Part shown: positions 1 to 6,556 of the stretch, piece by piece
Position numbering within the stretch: position 1 is the first letter of the stretch
Layout: each line of letters begins with the position of its first letter
Assembly: GCA_038133505.1 (NCBI GenBank)
Contig: JAYPTI010000129.1
Span: 1-9,631, forward strand
Direction: 5' to 3'
Source of the DNA: JAYQUR01 sp038133505
GTDB lineage: Bacteria; Pseudomonadota; Alphaproteobacteria; MPNO01; UBA830
Length of the DNA stretch: 9,631 bases
Made by a program: the position numbers and the translations under genes
Notes under the pieces: model-generated
Seen by the model: the letters and a program-made list of their open reading frames with translations, nothing else
Database searches by the model: none
Told to the model about the DNA's origin: nothing

Positions 1-140
1 CCCTCGAGAACCGTCTTGTACCAGTCCAGCACGGTCTGGACGCAGCCCTCCTTGGTCCGAAGCACCACGTGCGCGAGCTTCGCCGGCGCGACCTTGCCGC
101 GTTCCTTCGCCGTTTTCGGCATCTTTGCGATTGCGTCCAT
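1..140 (-). CDS. VOC (glyoxalase/bleomycin-resistance/extradiol dioxygenase) family protein, N-terminal part
   Basis: Only the first 46 codons lie in the window; the gene continues past position 1. After a basic, Lys-rich leader of about 20 residues, the protein reads KLAHVVLRT (residues 21-29) and then LDWYKTVLE (38-46). This is the usual first beta strand and helix of a VOC module: a metal-ligand His in the strand (H24), then a helix ending in WY-K-x-V-L. The ATG at 140-138 is supported by a GGAGG Shine-Dalgarno 5-6 bases upstream on the minus strand. The N-terminus resembles the group annotated as biphenyl-2,3-diol dioxygenase-like proteins, but the substrate cannot be inferred from it. 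It diverges from a second VOC gene at 315. The two share the fold but look clearly different in sequence, so they are not a recent duplication. The family call is fairly secure; the function is unknown. Confidence 0.75.
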   Translation of the reverse strand, partial: MDAIAKMPKTAKERGKVAPAKLAHVVLRTKEGCVQTVLDWYKTVLE

Positions 141-220
141 CGGTTTCCTCCGCTTTCGATCTGTCGAGTGCGCTCATTGGGCGGCGCTTTGTTGCCGAAA
201 GCGTATCACGGCCCGAAACA

Positions 221-238
221 GCGCTCCAGCGGGAGCGC
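221..238. other. Short perfect hairpin in the divergent VOC-VOC spacer
   Basis: GCGCTCC at 221-227 pairs with GGAGCGC at 232-238 across a 4-base loop. It lies in the 174-bp region between the two divergent VOC starts. No T-run follows on either strand, so it is not a normal intrinsic terminator. It could be an operator-like palindrome or a chance pairing in GC-rich DNA. Only the symmetry is observed. Confidence 0.25.
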
Positions 239-251
239 CGCCGCGACACGA

Positions 252-280
252 TTGCCCGGAATGGTCCCATCGGCCAAAAT
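252..280 (+). promoter_or_regulatory. Possible sigma-70-type promoter for the VOC-monooxygenase pair
   Basis: TTGCCC (252-257) and CAAAAT (275-280) are separated by 17 bases. Each matches 4 of 6 bases of the -35 and -10 consensus. The expected start of transcription would give a leader of roughly 25-30 bases before the ATG at 315. This is a weak match in a short region, offered as a candidate only. Confidence 0.25.
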
Positions 281-314
281 CCCCCGAACCGATGCAGCCA
301 AGGGGGAAACGACG

Positions 315-755
315 ATGACGACGGAAACCGACCAGAAGACCGGCGCGCCTGCCGTCGAATTCGTGGGCATGATGCACGAGGGCATTCCCTGCCGCACGGA
401 AGACCTCGCGGCGTGCGTCGACTTCTATACCGGGGTGCTCGGCCTCAAGCTGCTGCCGCGGCCCAAGGCGCTCGACGAGCTCGGCCCTGGTGCGTGGCTC
501 AGCGATCCGGACGACCGGGTTCAGTTTCACCTGATCGGCAACGATACGGACTATTCGCCCGGCCCCGGCTCGAAGGCGACGCCGGCGGGCCGCCACACCG
601 CCTGGATGGTCGCGGACATCGACGCGTTCTGCGCGCGCATGGACGCGCTCGGCGTGAAATGGTCGTCGATAAGCTCGCTGATCGGCGCGCCGCAGGTGTT
701 CGTCACCGACCCCGCCGGCCACACGTGGGAATTCCAGGGGCGGCCGAAATCCTGA
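315..755 (+). CDS. VOC family protein (glyoxalase/extradiol dioxygenase fold)
   Basis: This is a 146-residue protein, the usual size of a single-module VOC protein with two beta-alpha-beta-beta-beta repeats. The first repeat has H21 in the opening strand (MMHEGIPC), then helix VDFYTGVLGLKLL (35-47) and strand VQFHLIG (69-75, H72). The second has RHTAWMVADID (93-103, H94), then GAPQVFVTDPAGHTWEFQG with E139 near the end. The spacing of these His and Glu residues fits the metal site of this superfamily. The ATG at 315 was chosen over the upstream in-frame ATG at 69 because AGGGGG lies just before it and the homology begins only after it; the longer reading would also cross into the divergent gene's start. 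The stop lies 28 bp before the monooxygenase gene, so the two are probably co-transcribed. It could be a ring-cleavage dioxygenase, lyase or isomerase; the substrate is not visible. Confidence 0.85.
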   Translation: MTTETDQKTGAPAVEFVGMMHEGIPCRTEDLAACVDFYTGVLGLKLLPRPKALDELGPGAWLSDPDDRVQFHLIGNDTDYSPGPGSKATPAGRHTAWMVADIDAFCARMDALGVKWSSISSLIGAPQVFVTDPAGHTWEFQGRPKS

Positions 756-783
756 TGCTTCCGAAACCGTCCGAGCGCGGTCC

Positions 784-1983
784 GTGCCGCGCGCGCTGAT
801 CGTCGGCGGCTCCGTCGGCGGGCTGTTCGCGGCGCGTCTGCTGGGAGACGTCGGCTGGGACGTCGCGGTGTTCGAGAAATCCGCGGGAGACCTGTCGGGG
901 CGCGGCGCCGGGATCGGCCTGTCGCAGGAACTGTTCGACGTATTGCGGCGCGCCGGCGCCGAGCTCGACGACGCGATCGGCGTACCGTGCCGCTGGCTGC
1001 TGCGGCTCGATTCCGGCGGCGAGGTGCTGGAGCGGATCGAACGGCATTGGACGTCCGGCATCTGGACGCGGGTCTACCGCGCGCTGCGCGCGGCCGTGCC
1101 CGACGACGTCGTCTTCCAGGGCCGATCGCTCGCCCGCGTGACGCAGGACGGCCCGCGCGTCACCGCGCATTTCGAGGACGGGAGCACGGAGGAGGGCGAT
1201 CTGCTGATCGGCTGCGACGGCGTCTATTCGACCGTCCGCCGCCAGTACCTGCCCGAGGCCGAACCGCAATATGCCGGCTACGTCGCCTGGCGCGGGCTGA
1301 TCGAGGAACGCCGAATGCCGGCGGAGGCGCGCGCGCTGCTCGACGAAGCGCTCACCTACGTCTTTCCGCCCGGCGAGATGAGCCTGTCGATGCCCAATCC
1401 CGGGCGCGGTGACGGCGTCGGCAAGGACGAGCGCGCCTATTACGTCATCTGGTACCGGCCTGCGCCGCCCGACCGTCTGCGCGAGATGATGACCGACGCG
1501 GACGGCCGCGATCACGGCTTCACCATCCCGCCGCCGCTGATCCGGCCCGAAATCATCGCGGAGATGCGCGACGCCGCCGCGGCGCTGCTGCCGCCCGCCA
1601 TCGCCGATGTCATGGTGCGGACGGAACTGCCGCTGATGCAGGCGATCACCGATCTCGAAGTGCCGCGCATGACGTTCGGCCGCGTCGCGCTTGCCGGCGA
1701 TTCCGCCTTCGTCGCCCGCCCGCACGCGGCGGCGGGCATCACCAAGGCGGCGCTCGATGCGGGCACGCTGGCCGACGAGCTGGCGGCGAGCCCCGACGAC
1801 ATCGACGGGGCGCTTGCACGCTTCGAGTCCCAGCGTCTCGCGTTCGGCCAGTCCCTCGTCGATCACGCGCGCGCCGTCGGCATCCATGCGCTGTCGTCCG
1901 ACGACGTGCGCGATCCCGTCAAGGTGATGCTCGACTACGGCGCGCGCCACCTGCTCAAGGACGTCGAACGCAAGGCGTCGTGA
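784..1983 (+). CDS. FAD-dependent aromatic-ring monooxygenase, 2,6-dihydroxypyridine 3-monooxygenase-like
   Basis: This 399-residue protein belongs to the single-component class A flavin monooxygenases, which use NAD(P)H and O2 to hydroxylate activated aromatic or heteroaromatic rings in the cytoplasm. Visible motifs are the N-terminal FAD-binding strand and glycine turn ALIVGGSVGGLFAA (4-17), the DG motif LLIGCDGVYSTVRR with D145-G146, and the GD motif RVALAGDSAFVARPHAAAG with D306. The RPHAAAG stretch (312-318) and the GGSxGG form of the first turn are typical, from family memory, of 2,6-dihydroxypyridine and 6-hydroxynicotinate-type hydroxylases. No other motif fixes the substrate. The start is GTG at 784, the only start codon close before the FAD strand; its ribosome site is weak, which fits coupling to the VOC gene 28 bp upstream. 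It ends 12 bp before the convergent gene at 1996. Confidence 0.85.
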   Translation: MPRALIVGGSVGGLFAARLLGDVGWDVAVFEKSAGDLSGRGAGIGLSQELFDVLRRAGAELDDAIGVPCRWLLRLDSGGEVLERIERHWTSGIWTRVYRALRAAVPDDVVFQGRSLARVTQDGPRVTAHFEDGSTEEGDLLIGCDGVYSTVRRQYLPEAEPQYAGYVAWRGLIEERRMPAEARALLDEALTYVFPPGEMSLSMPNPGRGDGVGKDERAYYVIWYRPAPPDRLREMMTDADGRDHGFTIPPPLIRPEIIAEMRDAAAALLPPAIADVMVRTELPLMQAITDLEVPRMTFGRVALAGDSAFVARPHAAAGITKAALDAGTLADELAASPDDIDGALARFESQRLAFGQSLVDHARAVGIHALSSDDVRDPVKVMLDYGARHLLKDVERKAS

Positions 1984-1995
1984 TACGCCGTTCTT

Positions 1996-2415
1996 CTATT
2001 CGTGCTCGCCGCGGGTGAAATTCGACGCCCGGGAAATCGCCTCGCCGATCGCCATGCGCAGGCGCAGATCGTCGTAGTCCGCTTCGCCGATCATGTCCAC
2101 GAACGTCCGGATCGACCCGTCCAGATCGCGGAAGTCGTCGAGCACCGCGGTCTCCGCCGGATTGCGCTCGATCTCCGCGCACCAGTCGAGAAAATCGTCG
2201 CACTCCTCGTAGATCTGGATCGTGATCAGCACGATGTAGAACAGGCGTTGTGTGTTCGGCGGGACGGGATCCGGCTTCCACGGCATGGGAAAACGCACGT
2301 CCCGGCCGGCGCAGGCGACTTCTATGTACGGGTAGCCGGCAGGGTTGTCCGGCGGGTCCACGACGTCGAGGGTCAGGCCTCGCGCCTCGATGATGCGCGT
2401 CAATTCCGCTTCCAT
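1996..2415 (-). CDS. Conserved-looking hypothetical protein, 139 aa, acidic
   Basis: I do not recognise this family. The protein has 139 residues and no signal peptide or clear membrane segment. An N-terminal helix (residues 1-12) is followed by a beta-like part with a Pro-rich turn (VVDPPDNPAGYPYIEV, 18-33) and RFPMPWKPDPVPP (41-53). Then comes a helical part rich in aromatic and acidic residues (RLFYIVLITIQIYEECDDFLDWCAEIE) and a C-terminal helical region with many Asp and Glu. The fairly hydrophobic helix at about 57-68 is amphipathic or buried rather than convincingly transmembrane. It is preferred over the overlapping plus-strand reading because its composition is that of a folded protein, without the Arg/Ala/His-rich look of a shadow frame. 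The ATG at 2415 has GGAAG about 5 bases upstream. It diverges from the acyl-CoA synthetase over 163 bp and converges on the monooxygenase with a 12-bp gap. Confidence 0.65.
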   Translation of the reverse strand: MEAELTRIIEARGLTLDVVDPPDNPAGYPYIEVACAGRDVRFPMPWKPDPVPPNTQRLFYIVLITIQIYEECDDFLDWCAEIERNPAETAVLDDFRDLDGSIRTFVDMIGEADYDDLRLRMAIGEAISRASNFTRGEHE

Positions 2416-2578
2416 GCCGCTTCCGTTTTCCGTTCGGGTTTCGACGACCCTATCGGCATTTCGTCCCCGGGCAACCGGAAATGGCGGATCGACGGCCCGG
2501 TGCGCCGCCTCCCGGCGGTTTGCCGCGCTTGCGGGATGCGCGCCGGACCCGTAGCGTTCGCGGGCTGGGGAGCGGACC

Positions 2579-4159
2579 GTGACGGAAGCGACGAGAAATC
2601 CTGAAAGACTGAAAGCAACCGTCGGCTACATCCTGTCGCGCGGCGCGGAGCTCCATCCCGACCGCATCGCCGTCGACGATCTTCTGAACGGCCGGCGGCT
2701 GACGTACCGTGAGCTCGACGGCCGCGCGAACCGGCTGGCGCGGGCGCTCGCGCGGCAGGGCGTCGGGCGCGGCGATATCGTGGCGACGATGCTGTGGAAC
2801 GAGCACGCCATCGTCGAGACCCTGTTCGCCTGCGCGCGCATCGGCGCCATATTCGCGCCGCTGAATGTCCGTCTGCGGGCCGCGGATGTCGCCGACTATC
2901 TCGGTGGGCGGGACTGTGCGGCCATTGTTACGTCGGCGGACTTCGGCGACCGGTTCGCGGACGTGCCCGCGCGCACCCGGATCGCCCGCGGCGGCGGCGA
3001 CGGCTGGCTCGATTTCGAGGCGCTGCTCGATGCCGAGGAGGCGGGGCCGCTCGCCGCCGACATTCCGTTCGACGAACCCTATCGCCTTGTCGGTACCGGC
3101 GGGACGACCGGGCGCAGCAAGGGCGTGCTGCACAGTCATGTCGGCACGCTGTTCACGGTTCTCGCCGATATCGCCGAGTTCGGCCTCCGGCGCGGCTGGA
3201 AGACCTTCTCGGTGCTGCCCGCCTATCACGTCGCCGGCATGGAATGGGGCATGCTGACAGTGCTGTGGCGCTGCGGGACTGTCGTTTTCCCGGCGAAGAC
3301 GTCGTTCGATCCCAAGCATTTCCTCGACGAGGTGCGCGCGCGGGCCATCGAATACCTGCCGCTGGTGCCCGCCGTGATCGGGCCGCTCCATGCCGCCTGG
3401 GACGGCGAACCGCTGACGGACGTGCGCGTCGTCGTCAGTACCGCCGCGCCGACGCCGCTGGCGCTGCGCGAAAAGCTGGCGGATATGTTTCCCGGCGCCG
3501 ACCTGATCGCCGCTGCCGGGCTGAGCGAGAGCCTGAACATGGCGGCCCAGTCGCCGGGCGAATTCCTGACCCATCCCGCCGGAATCGGCGAGCCGCACGT
3601 CGATACGCGCGTCCTCATCCTCGACGACGACGACCGCGAGGTCCCGCGCGGCACGCCGGGCCACGTGGCGCAGCGGAACTTCAACACGGCGCTTTGCTAT
3701 CTCGGCGACCCGGAGGCGAGCGCCGCGACCTGGCGGCCGCGCAAGGGCGATGCGGAGGGGCTTCACTGGTGCTTCACCGGCGACATCGGGGTCATGGATG
3801 ACGACGGCCGCCTGACCATCGTCGACCGGTCCAAGGACGTCGTGAAAACGGGCGGCGAAAGCGTGCCGTCGGTCGAGGTCGAGAGCGTCTATGCGGGCCA
3901 CCCGGCGCTTTCGGACTGCGCCGTCGTCGGCATCGAGGATGCGCAGTGGGGGGAGGCGATCGTCCTGGTCGCGGTCGCCGCCGATCCGTCGGCCGACTGG
4001 GAGGCGCTGGCGGCCGAGCTCTACCGGTTCGGCCGCGACAACCTCGCGGGCTTCAAGGTGCCGAAACGCATCGCCTTCCTCGACGCGCTGCCGCGCAGTC
4101 ATTTCGGCAAGGTGCTGAAGCGGGACCTGCGGGCGTTTCCGTTCGAGCGCTTTTACTGA
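2579..4159 (+). CDS. AMP-forming acyl-CoA synthetase (ANL superfamily ligase)
   Basis: This 526-residue enzyme is of normal length for the family. It should activate a carboxylic acid with ATP to an acyl-adenylate and then transfer it to CoA. The N-terminal domain opens with LTYRELDGRANRLARAL. The phosphate loop is GTGGTTGRSKGV (172-183), TGD lies at 400-402, and the hinge and A8 region is DRSKDVVKTGGE (416-427). The catalytic lysine motif near the C-terminus is HFGKVLKRDLR, with K511 as the likely adenylation lysine. An oddity is the A5 motif, AAGLSE (312-317), where most relatives have an aromatic residue before the glycine that stacks on adenine. The GTG start at 2579 has GGGGAG (2567-2572) seven bases upstream. 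Substrate could be a fatty, aromatic or alicyclic acid; sequence alone does not decide. The gene is monocistronic here and ends 6 bp from the convergent DUF1989 gene. Confidence 0.88.
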   Translation: MTEATRNPERLKATVGYILSRGAELHPDRIAVDDLLNGRRLTYRELDGRANRLARALARQGVGRGDIVATMLWNEHAIVETLFACARIGAIFAPLNVRLRAADVADYLGGRDCAAIVTSADFGDRFADVPARTRIARGGGDGWLDFEALLDAEEAGPLAADIPFDEPYRLVGTGGTTGRSKGVLHSHVGTLFTVLADIAEFGLRRGWKTFSVLPAYHVAGMEWGMLTVLWRCGTVVFPAKTSFDPKHFLDEVRARAIEYLPLVPAVIGPLHAAWDGEPLTDVRVVVSTAAPTPLALREKLADMFPGADLIAAAGLSESLNMAAQSPGEFLTHPAGIGEPHVDTRVLILDDDDREVPRGTPGHVAQRNFNTALCYLGDPEASAATWRPRKGDAEGLHWCFTGDIGVMDDDGRLTIVDRSKDVVKTGGESVPSVEVESVYAGHPALSDCAVVGIEDAQWGEAIVLVAVAADPSADWEALAAELYRFGRDNLAGFKVPKRIAFLDALPRSHFGKVLKRDLRAFPFERFY

Positions 4160-4165
4160 GCGCGT

Positions 4166-4804
4166 CTAGCCCTCCCCCGCCGGCTGCCACACGATCACGC
4201 GGACAGGCGTCGGGTTGAAGTCGTTGACCGGGTTGTTGATCTGCGGGCAGTTCGAGATGACCGCGAGCGTATCCGTGTCGGCGCGCAGGTCGACGTAGTC
4301 GCCCGGCTTCGAGATGCTCGGGCCCATGTCCATGTCGCCGTCCTTGCCGACCGGCACGTACATGAAGAAGTTCACGTTCGCGGCCATGTCGCGCTTGCCC
4401 ATGCCGTACTTCGCCATTTCCGAGAGGAAATTTTCGCGGCAGCCGGTCTGGTTCTCGACGCCGTAGCGGAACTTGTTCAGCTCGGCCGAGCAGCACCCGC
4501 CGATCGTGTCGTGATAGCCGCAGCTGTCCGCGACGATGGTAAGCAGCGGCGTCAGGCCGACCGAATAGAGCGTCGTGCCCGCCGTCAGGAAGATGCCGGT
4601 CTTGTTGATTTTCATCGTGTCTGCGGCGGCATAGCGGTCTTCGTGGTCGTGCGCGTTCCAGCACAGGAAATCGACCGCCTGCTTTCCTTCGAGGTCGACG
4701 ATGCGCATCATCTCGCCCGCGTTGATCACGCGGCTCCATCCCGCGCGGGCGGCGATGACGGTGTCCTCGACGATCGTTCCGATGATTTCCGCCTGGTCGG
4801 GCAT
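4166..4804 (-). CDS. DUF1989 family protein (urea carboxylase-associated / carboxyguanidine deiminase-like)
   Basis: This 212-residue protein carries the DUF1989 signature. Its central segment is LLTIVADSCGYHDTIGGCC with closely spaced cysteines, then the conserved NKFRYGVENQTGCRENF, and near the C-terminus SNCPQINNPVNDFNPTPVRV. Family members called UAAP1 and UAAP2 sit with urea or guanidine carboxylase. As a pair they are reported to form carboxyguanidine deiminase in guanidine breakdown; other DUF1989 proteins occur elsewhere with unknown roles. Here there is only one DUF1989 gene and no biotin carboxylase or allophanate hydrolase in view, so a guanidine role is not supported. The start at 4804 is preferred over the in-frame ATGs at 4846 and 4822 because AGGAGG lies 5-6 bases upstream on the minus strand. 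It diverges from the LigI-like amidohydrolase. Cytoplasmic; no signal peptide seen. Confidence 0.85.
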   Translation of the reverse strand: MPDQAEIIGTIVEDTVIAARAGWSRVINAGEMMRIVDLEGKQAVDFLCWNAHDHEDRYAAADTMKINKTGIFLTAGTTLYSVGLTPLLTIVADSCGYHDTIGGCCSAELNKFRYGVENQTGCRENFLSEMAKYGMGKRDMAANVNFFMYVPVGKDGDMDMGPSISKPGDYVDLRADTDTLAVISNCPQINNPVNDFNPTPVRVIVWQPAGEG

Positions 4805-4870
4805 GGCAGCCTCCTGTTGCATGCTTTTCTGTCGGTATCCTGCCACAGGGCGGGACAGGAGCAGAAGGGG

Positions 4871-4889
4871 CGGGCGATTTACGCGCCCG
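4871..4889. promoter_or_regulatory. Inverted repeat in the divergent DUF1989-amidohydrolase spacer
   Basis: CGGGCG (4871-4876) and CGCCCG (4884-4889) form a palindrome with a 7-base centre that includes the AT-rich ATTTA. It lies in the 139-bp spacer between two divergent genes, where a shared operator would be expected. No regulator gene is next to it in the window. Only the symmetry is observed; binding is a guess. Confidence 0.2.
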
Positions 4890-4943
4890 AGGCGTTTCGG
4901 CTACGCTCCGGCGACCTGCCCTGCCGACACCGGAGCCCCGCCC

Positions 4944-5843
4944 GTGACCGCCGACCTGCCGTACGCCCTGCCGCCCGACCCGAACACCCGCAAGCCCGAC
5001 GCGGCGGTGCCCGACGGTGCGTGCGACACGCATTTCCATATCTTCGGGCCGCCCGACAGGTTTCCCTACTCGGAGACGCGGCGCTATACGCCGCCCGGCG
5101 GGCCGCTGGAAAACTATCGAAAGATGGCGGCGATTACGGGGCTCCAGCGCGGCATCGCGGTGCAGCCGACGCTGCACGGCTTCGACAATTCGGCGATCCT
5201 CGATGCGGTCGCGCGCTCGGACGGCGCGATGCGCGCGGTGGTGCGCTTCAACGACAAGACCACGGACGAGGAGCTCGAGCGGCTGCACGAGGCGGGTGCG
5301 CGGGGCGCGCGCTTTTCGCTGATGTCCGACCGGCCCGGCAGCGTCGACATGGTGGCGCACGCGATCCCGCGCATGGAGAAGCTCGGCTGGTCGCTGGTCC
5401 TCCACGTCGAGGCGGACCATTTCGTCGAGGCCGAAGCGTTCATCCGCAAAATTCCGATCCCGACGATCATCGATCACCTGGCGCGCTCGAAGCCGTCCGC
5501 CGGGCTCGACCAGCCCGCGTTCAGGCTGCTGCGCGACCTTCTGAAGGACGACCGGTTCTGGGCCAAGATCGCCAGCGTCAACAAGGTGAGCGACACGAAG
5601 GACGCGCGCGTCGCGGACGGCCTGCCCTATCGCGACGTGATCCCGTTCGGCCAGGCGGTCATCGCCGATGCGCCCGACCGCGTCATCTGGGGCACCGACT
5701 GGCCGCACGGCAACATCTTCGAGCCCGGCCGCACGCCGAACGACGGCGACCTCGTCGATCTCGTCGCCGAGATGGCGGGCGACGCGGCGACACTGAAGAA
5801 GGTGCTCGTCGACAATCCGACGCGGCTGTATTTCGGGGATTAG
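4944..5843 (+). CDS. Amidohydrolase family protein, 2-pyrone-4,6-dicarboxylate lactonase (LigI)-like
   Basis: This 299-residue TIM-barrel hydrolase is close in length to LigI-type lactonases (about 290 residues), which open 2-pyrone-4,6-dicarboxylate in protocatechuate 4,5-cleavage. The first-strand HxH motif is CDTHFH (H30, H32). Other expected residues are arginines in ARFSLMSDR (R123, R130), H178 and R181 in IDHLAR, and the C-terminal WGTDWPH with D252. In LigI, arginines at about these positions hold the substrate carboxylates and a histidine plus an aspartate do catalysis, without need for a metal; I recall this from the family and could not align. COG3618 relatives such as D-galactarolactone isomerase remain possible. 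The GTG start at 4944 was chosen because CGGAG lies upstream and the upstream reading is Arg-rich non-homologous sequence reaching over the divergent gene. Its stop overlaps the convergent hydrolase remnant by four bases. Confidence 0.85.
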   Translation: MTADLPYALPPDPNTRKPDAAVPDGACDTHFHIFGPPDRFPYSETRRYTPPGGPLENYRKMAAITGLQRGIAVQPTLHGFDNSAILDAVARSDGAMRAVVRFNDKTTDEELERLHEAGARGARFSLMSDRPGSVDMVAHAIPRMEKLGWSLVLHVEADHFVEAEAFIRKIPIPTIIDHLARSKPSAGLDQPAFRLLRDLLKDDRFWAKIASVNKVSDTKDARVADGLPYRDVIPFGQAVIADAPDRVIWGTDWPHGNIFEPGRTPNDGDLVDLVAEMAGDAATLKKVLVDNPTRLYFGD

Positions 5844-6556
5844 GAGCAAGAGCGGTTGCGTTCTTTCAGCGTGGCCGAAACCACGCTCTCCACAAGATCG
5901 TTCAACTCGCCGCGATAATCGCCGACGCGCGTCCGCGCCGAGCGGTCGGACGTGATGACGACCGTCAGCGCGAGCGACGGCAGCACGTGGACAAACTGCC
6001 CGCCGAACCCGCGCGCGTAGTGGGACGCCTCGCCGCAGAAGGTCGTCGAGAACCAGCCGTAGCCGTAGGCGTCGCCCGACCATCTTGATTCGGTGCGCGG
6101 CGTCCACGATGCCTCGACCCAGCCTGCCGGCAGCACCTGCTTGCCGTCGTGCTTCCCGCCGTTGCGGTAGAGCTCGCCGAATTTCAGGAGCGCGAGCGGC
6201 GACAGCAGCATGTTGTTGCCGCCGAAATAGATGCCCTGCGGATCGCGCTGCCACGTCGGGATGGCGATGCCGAGCGGCTTGCCGAGCCAGTCCTCGGCCA
6301 GCGTGTGGGTCGACCGACCGCTCGCGCGCGTCAGGATCGCCGACAGCAGATGCGTGTTGCCGGTGGAATAGAGCATCTGGCCGCCCGGCGCGTCGTCGAA
6401 CGGCCGCGACAGCGCGTGTCGCACCCAGTCGCGGCTCGCCACCCAGCGCCCGTAATTGACGCCCGACGTCCGTTCGAGCCCCGCCTGCATCGACAGCAGG
6501 TTGCCGACCGTCAGTTCTGCGAGACGCGGGTCGCGTTTGTCGGCGGGCGGCAGGCG
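5840..6556 (-). pseudogene. Serine hydrolase (beta-lactamase/penicillin-binding-like), 5'-truncated
   Basis: About 240 C-terminal residues of a class C beta-lactamase-type serine hydrolase are present and the reading frame is open to its TAA. Recognisable parts begin at LPPADKRDPRLAELTVGNLLSMQAGLERTSG. They continue through the Tyr motif LYSTGNTHLLSAILTRASG, the LGI..W..DPQGIYFGGNNMLLSPLALLKFGELYRNGG segment, YGYGWF, and the C-terminal RGFGGQFVHVLPSLALTVVITSD. The whole N-terminal part, including signal peptide and the SxxK motif with the nucleophilic serine, is missing. Full-length relatives have about 350-420 residues. Family similarity stops at roughly 6551-6565, exactly where Hsp20 similarity begins on the other strand. 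The remnant therefore cannot be catalytic. In-frame GTG at 6607 could in principle restart translation. The 3' end overlaps the amidohydrolase stop (5840-5843). Confidence 0.8.

Noticed and set aside
69..314. N-terminal extension of the VOC gene to the ATG at 69
   Set aside because: It would run antisense over the divergent VOC gene and its ribosome site, is Arg-rich, and a good Shine-Dalgarno supports 315.
703..1950. Minus-strand open frame of 415 codons opposite the monooxygenase
   Set aside because: The plus-strand reading has three FAD-monooxygenase motifs; the minus frame has none.
2416..2578. Promoters in the 163-bp divergent spacer
   Set aside because: No -35/-10 pair with sensible spacing stood out on either strand, so none is annotated although promoters must be near.
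2450..4102. Long minus-strand open frame of 550 codons opposite the acyl-CoA synthetase
   Set aside because: Shadow of a gene with all ANL motifs on the plus strand; low-complexity composition.
4805..4943. Guanidine riboswitch in front of the DUF1989 gene
   Set aside because: UAAP genes can be under such control, but I see no recognisable guanidine-I-type conserved sequence in the spacer.
4053..6254. Long minus-strand open frame of 733 codons
   Set aside because: It overlaps the real DUF1989, amidohydrolase and hydrolase readings in other frames; no domain is recognisable.
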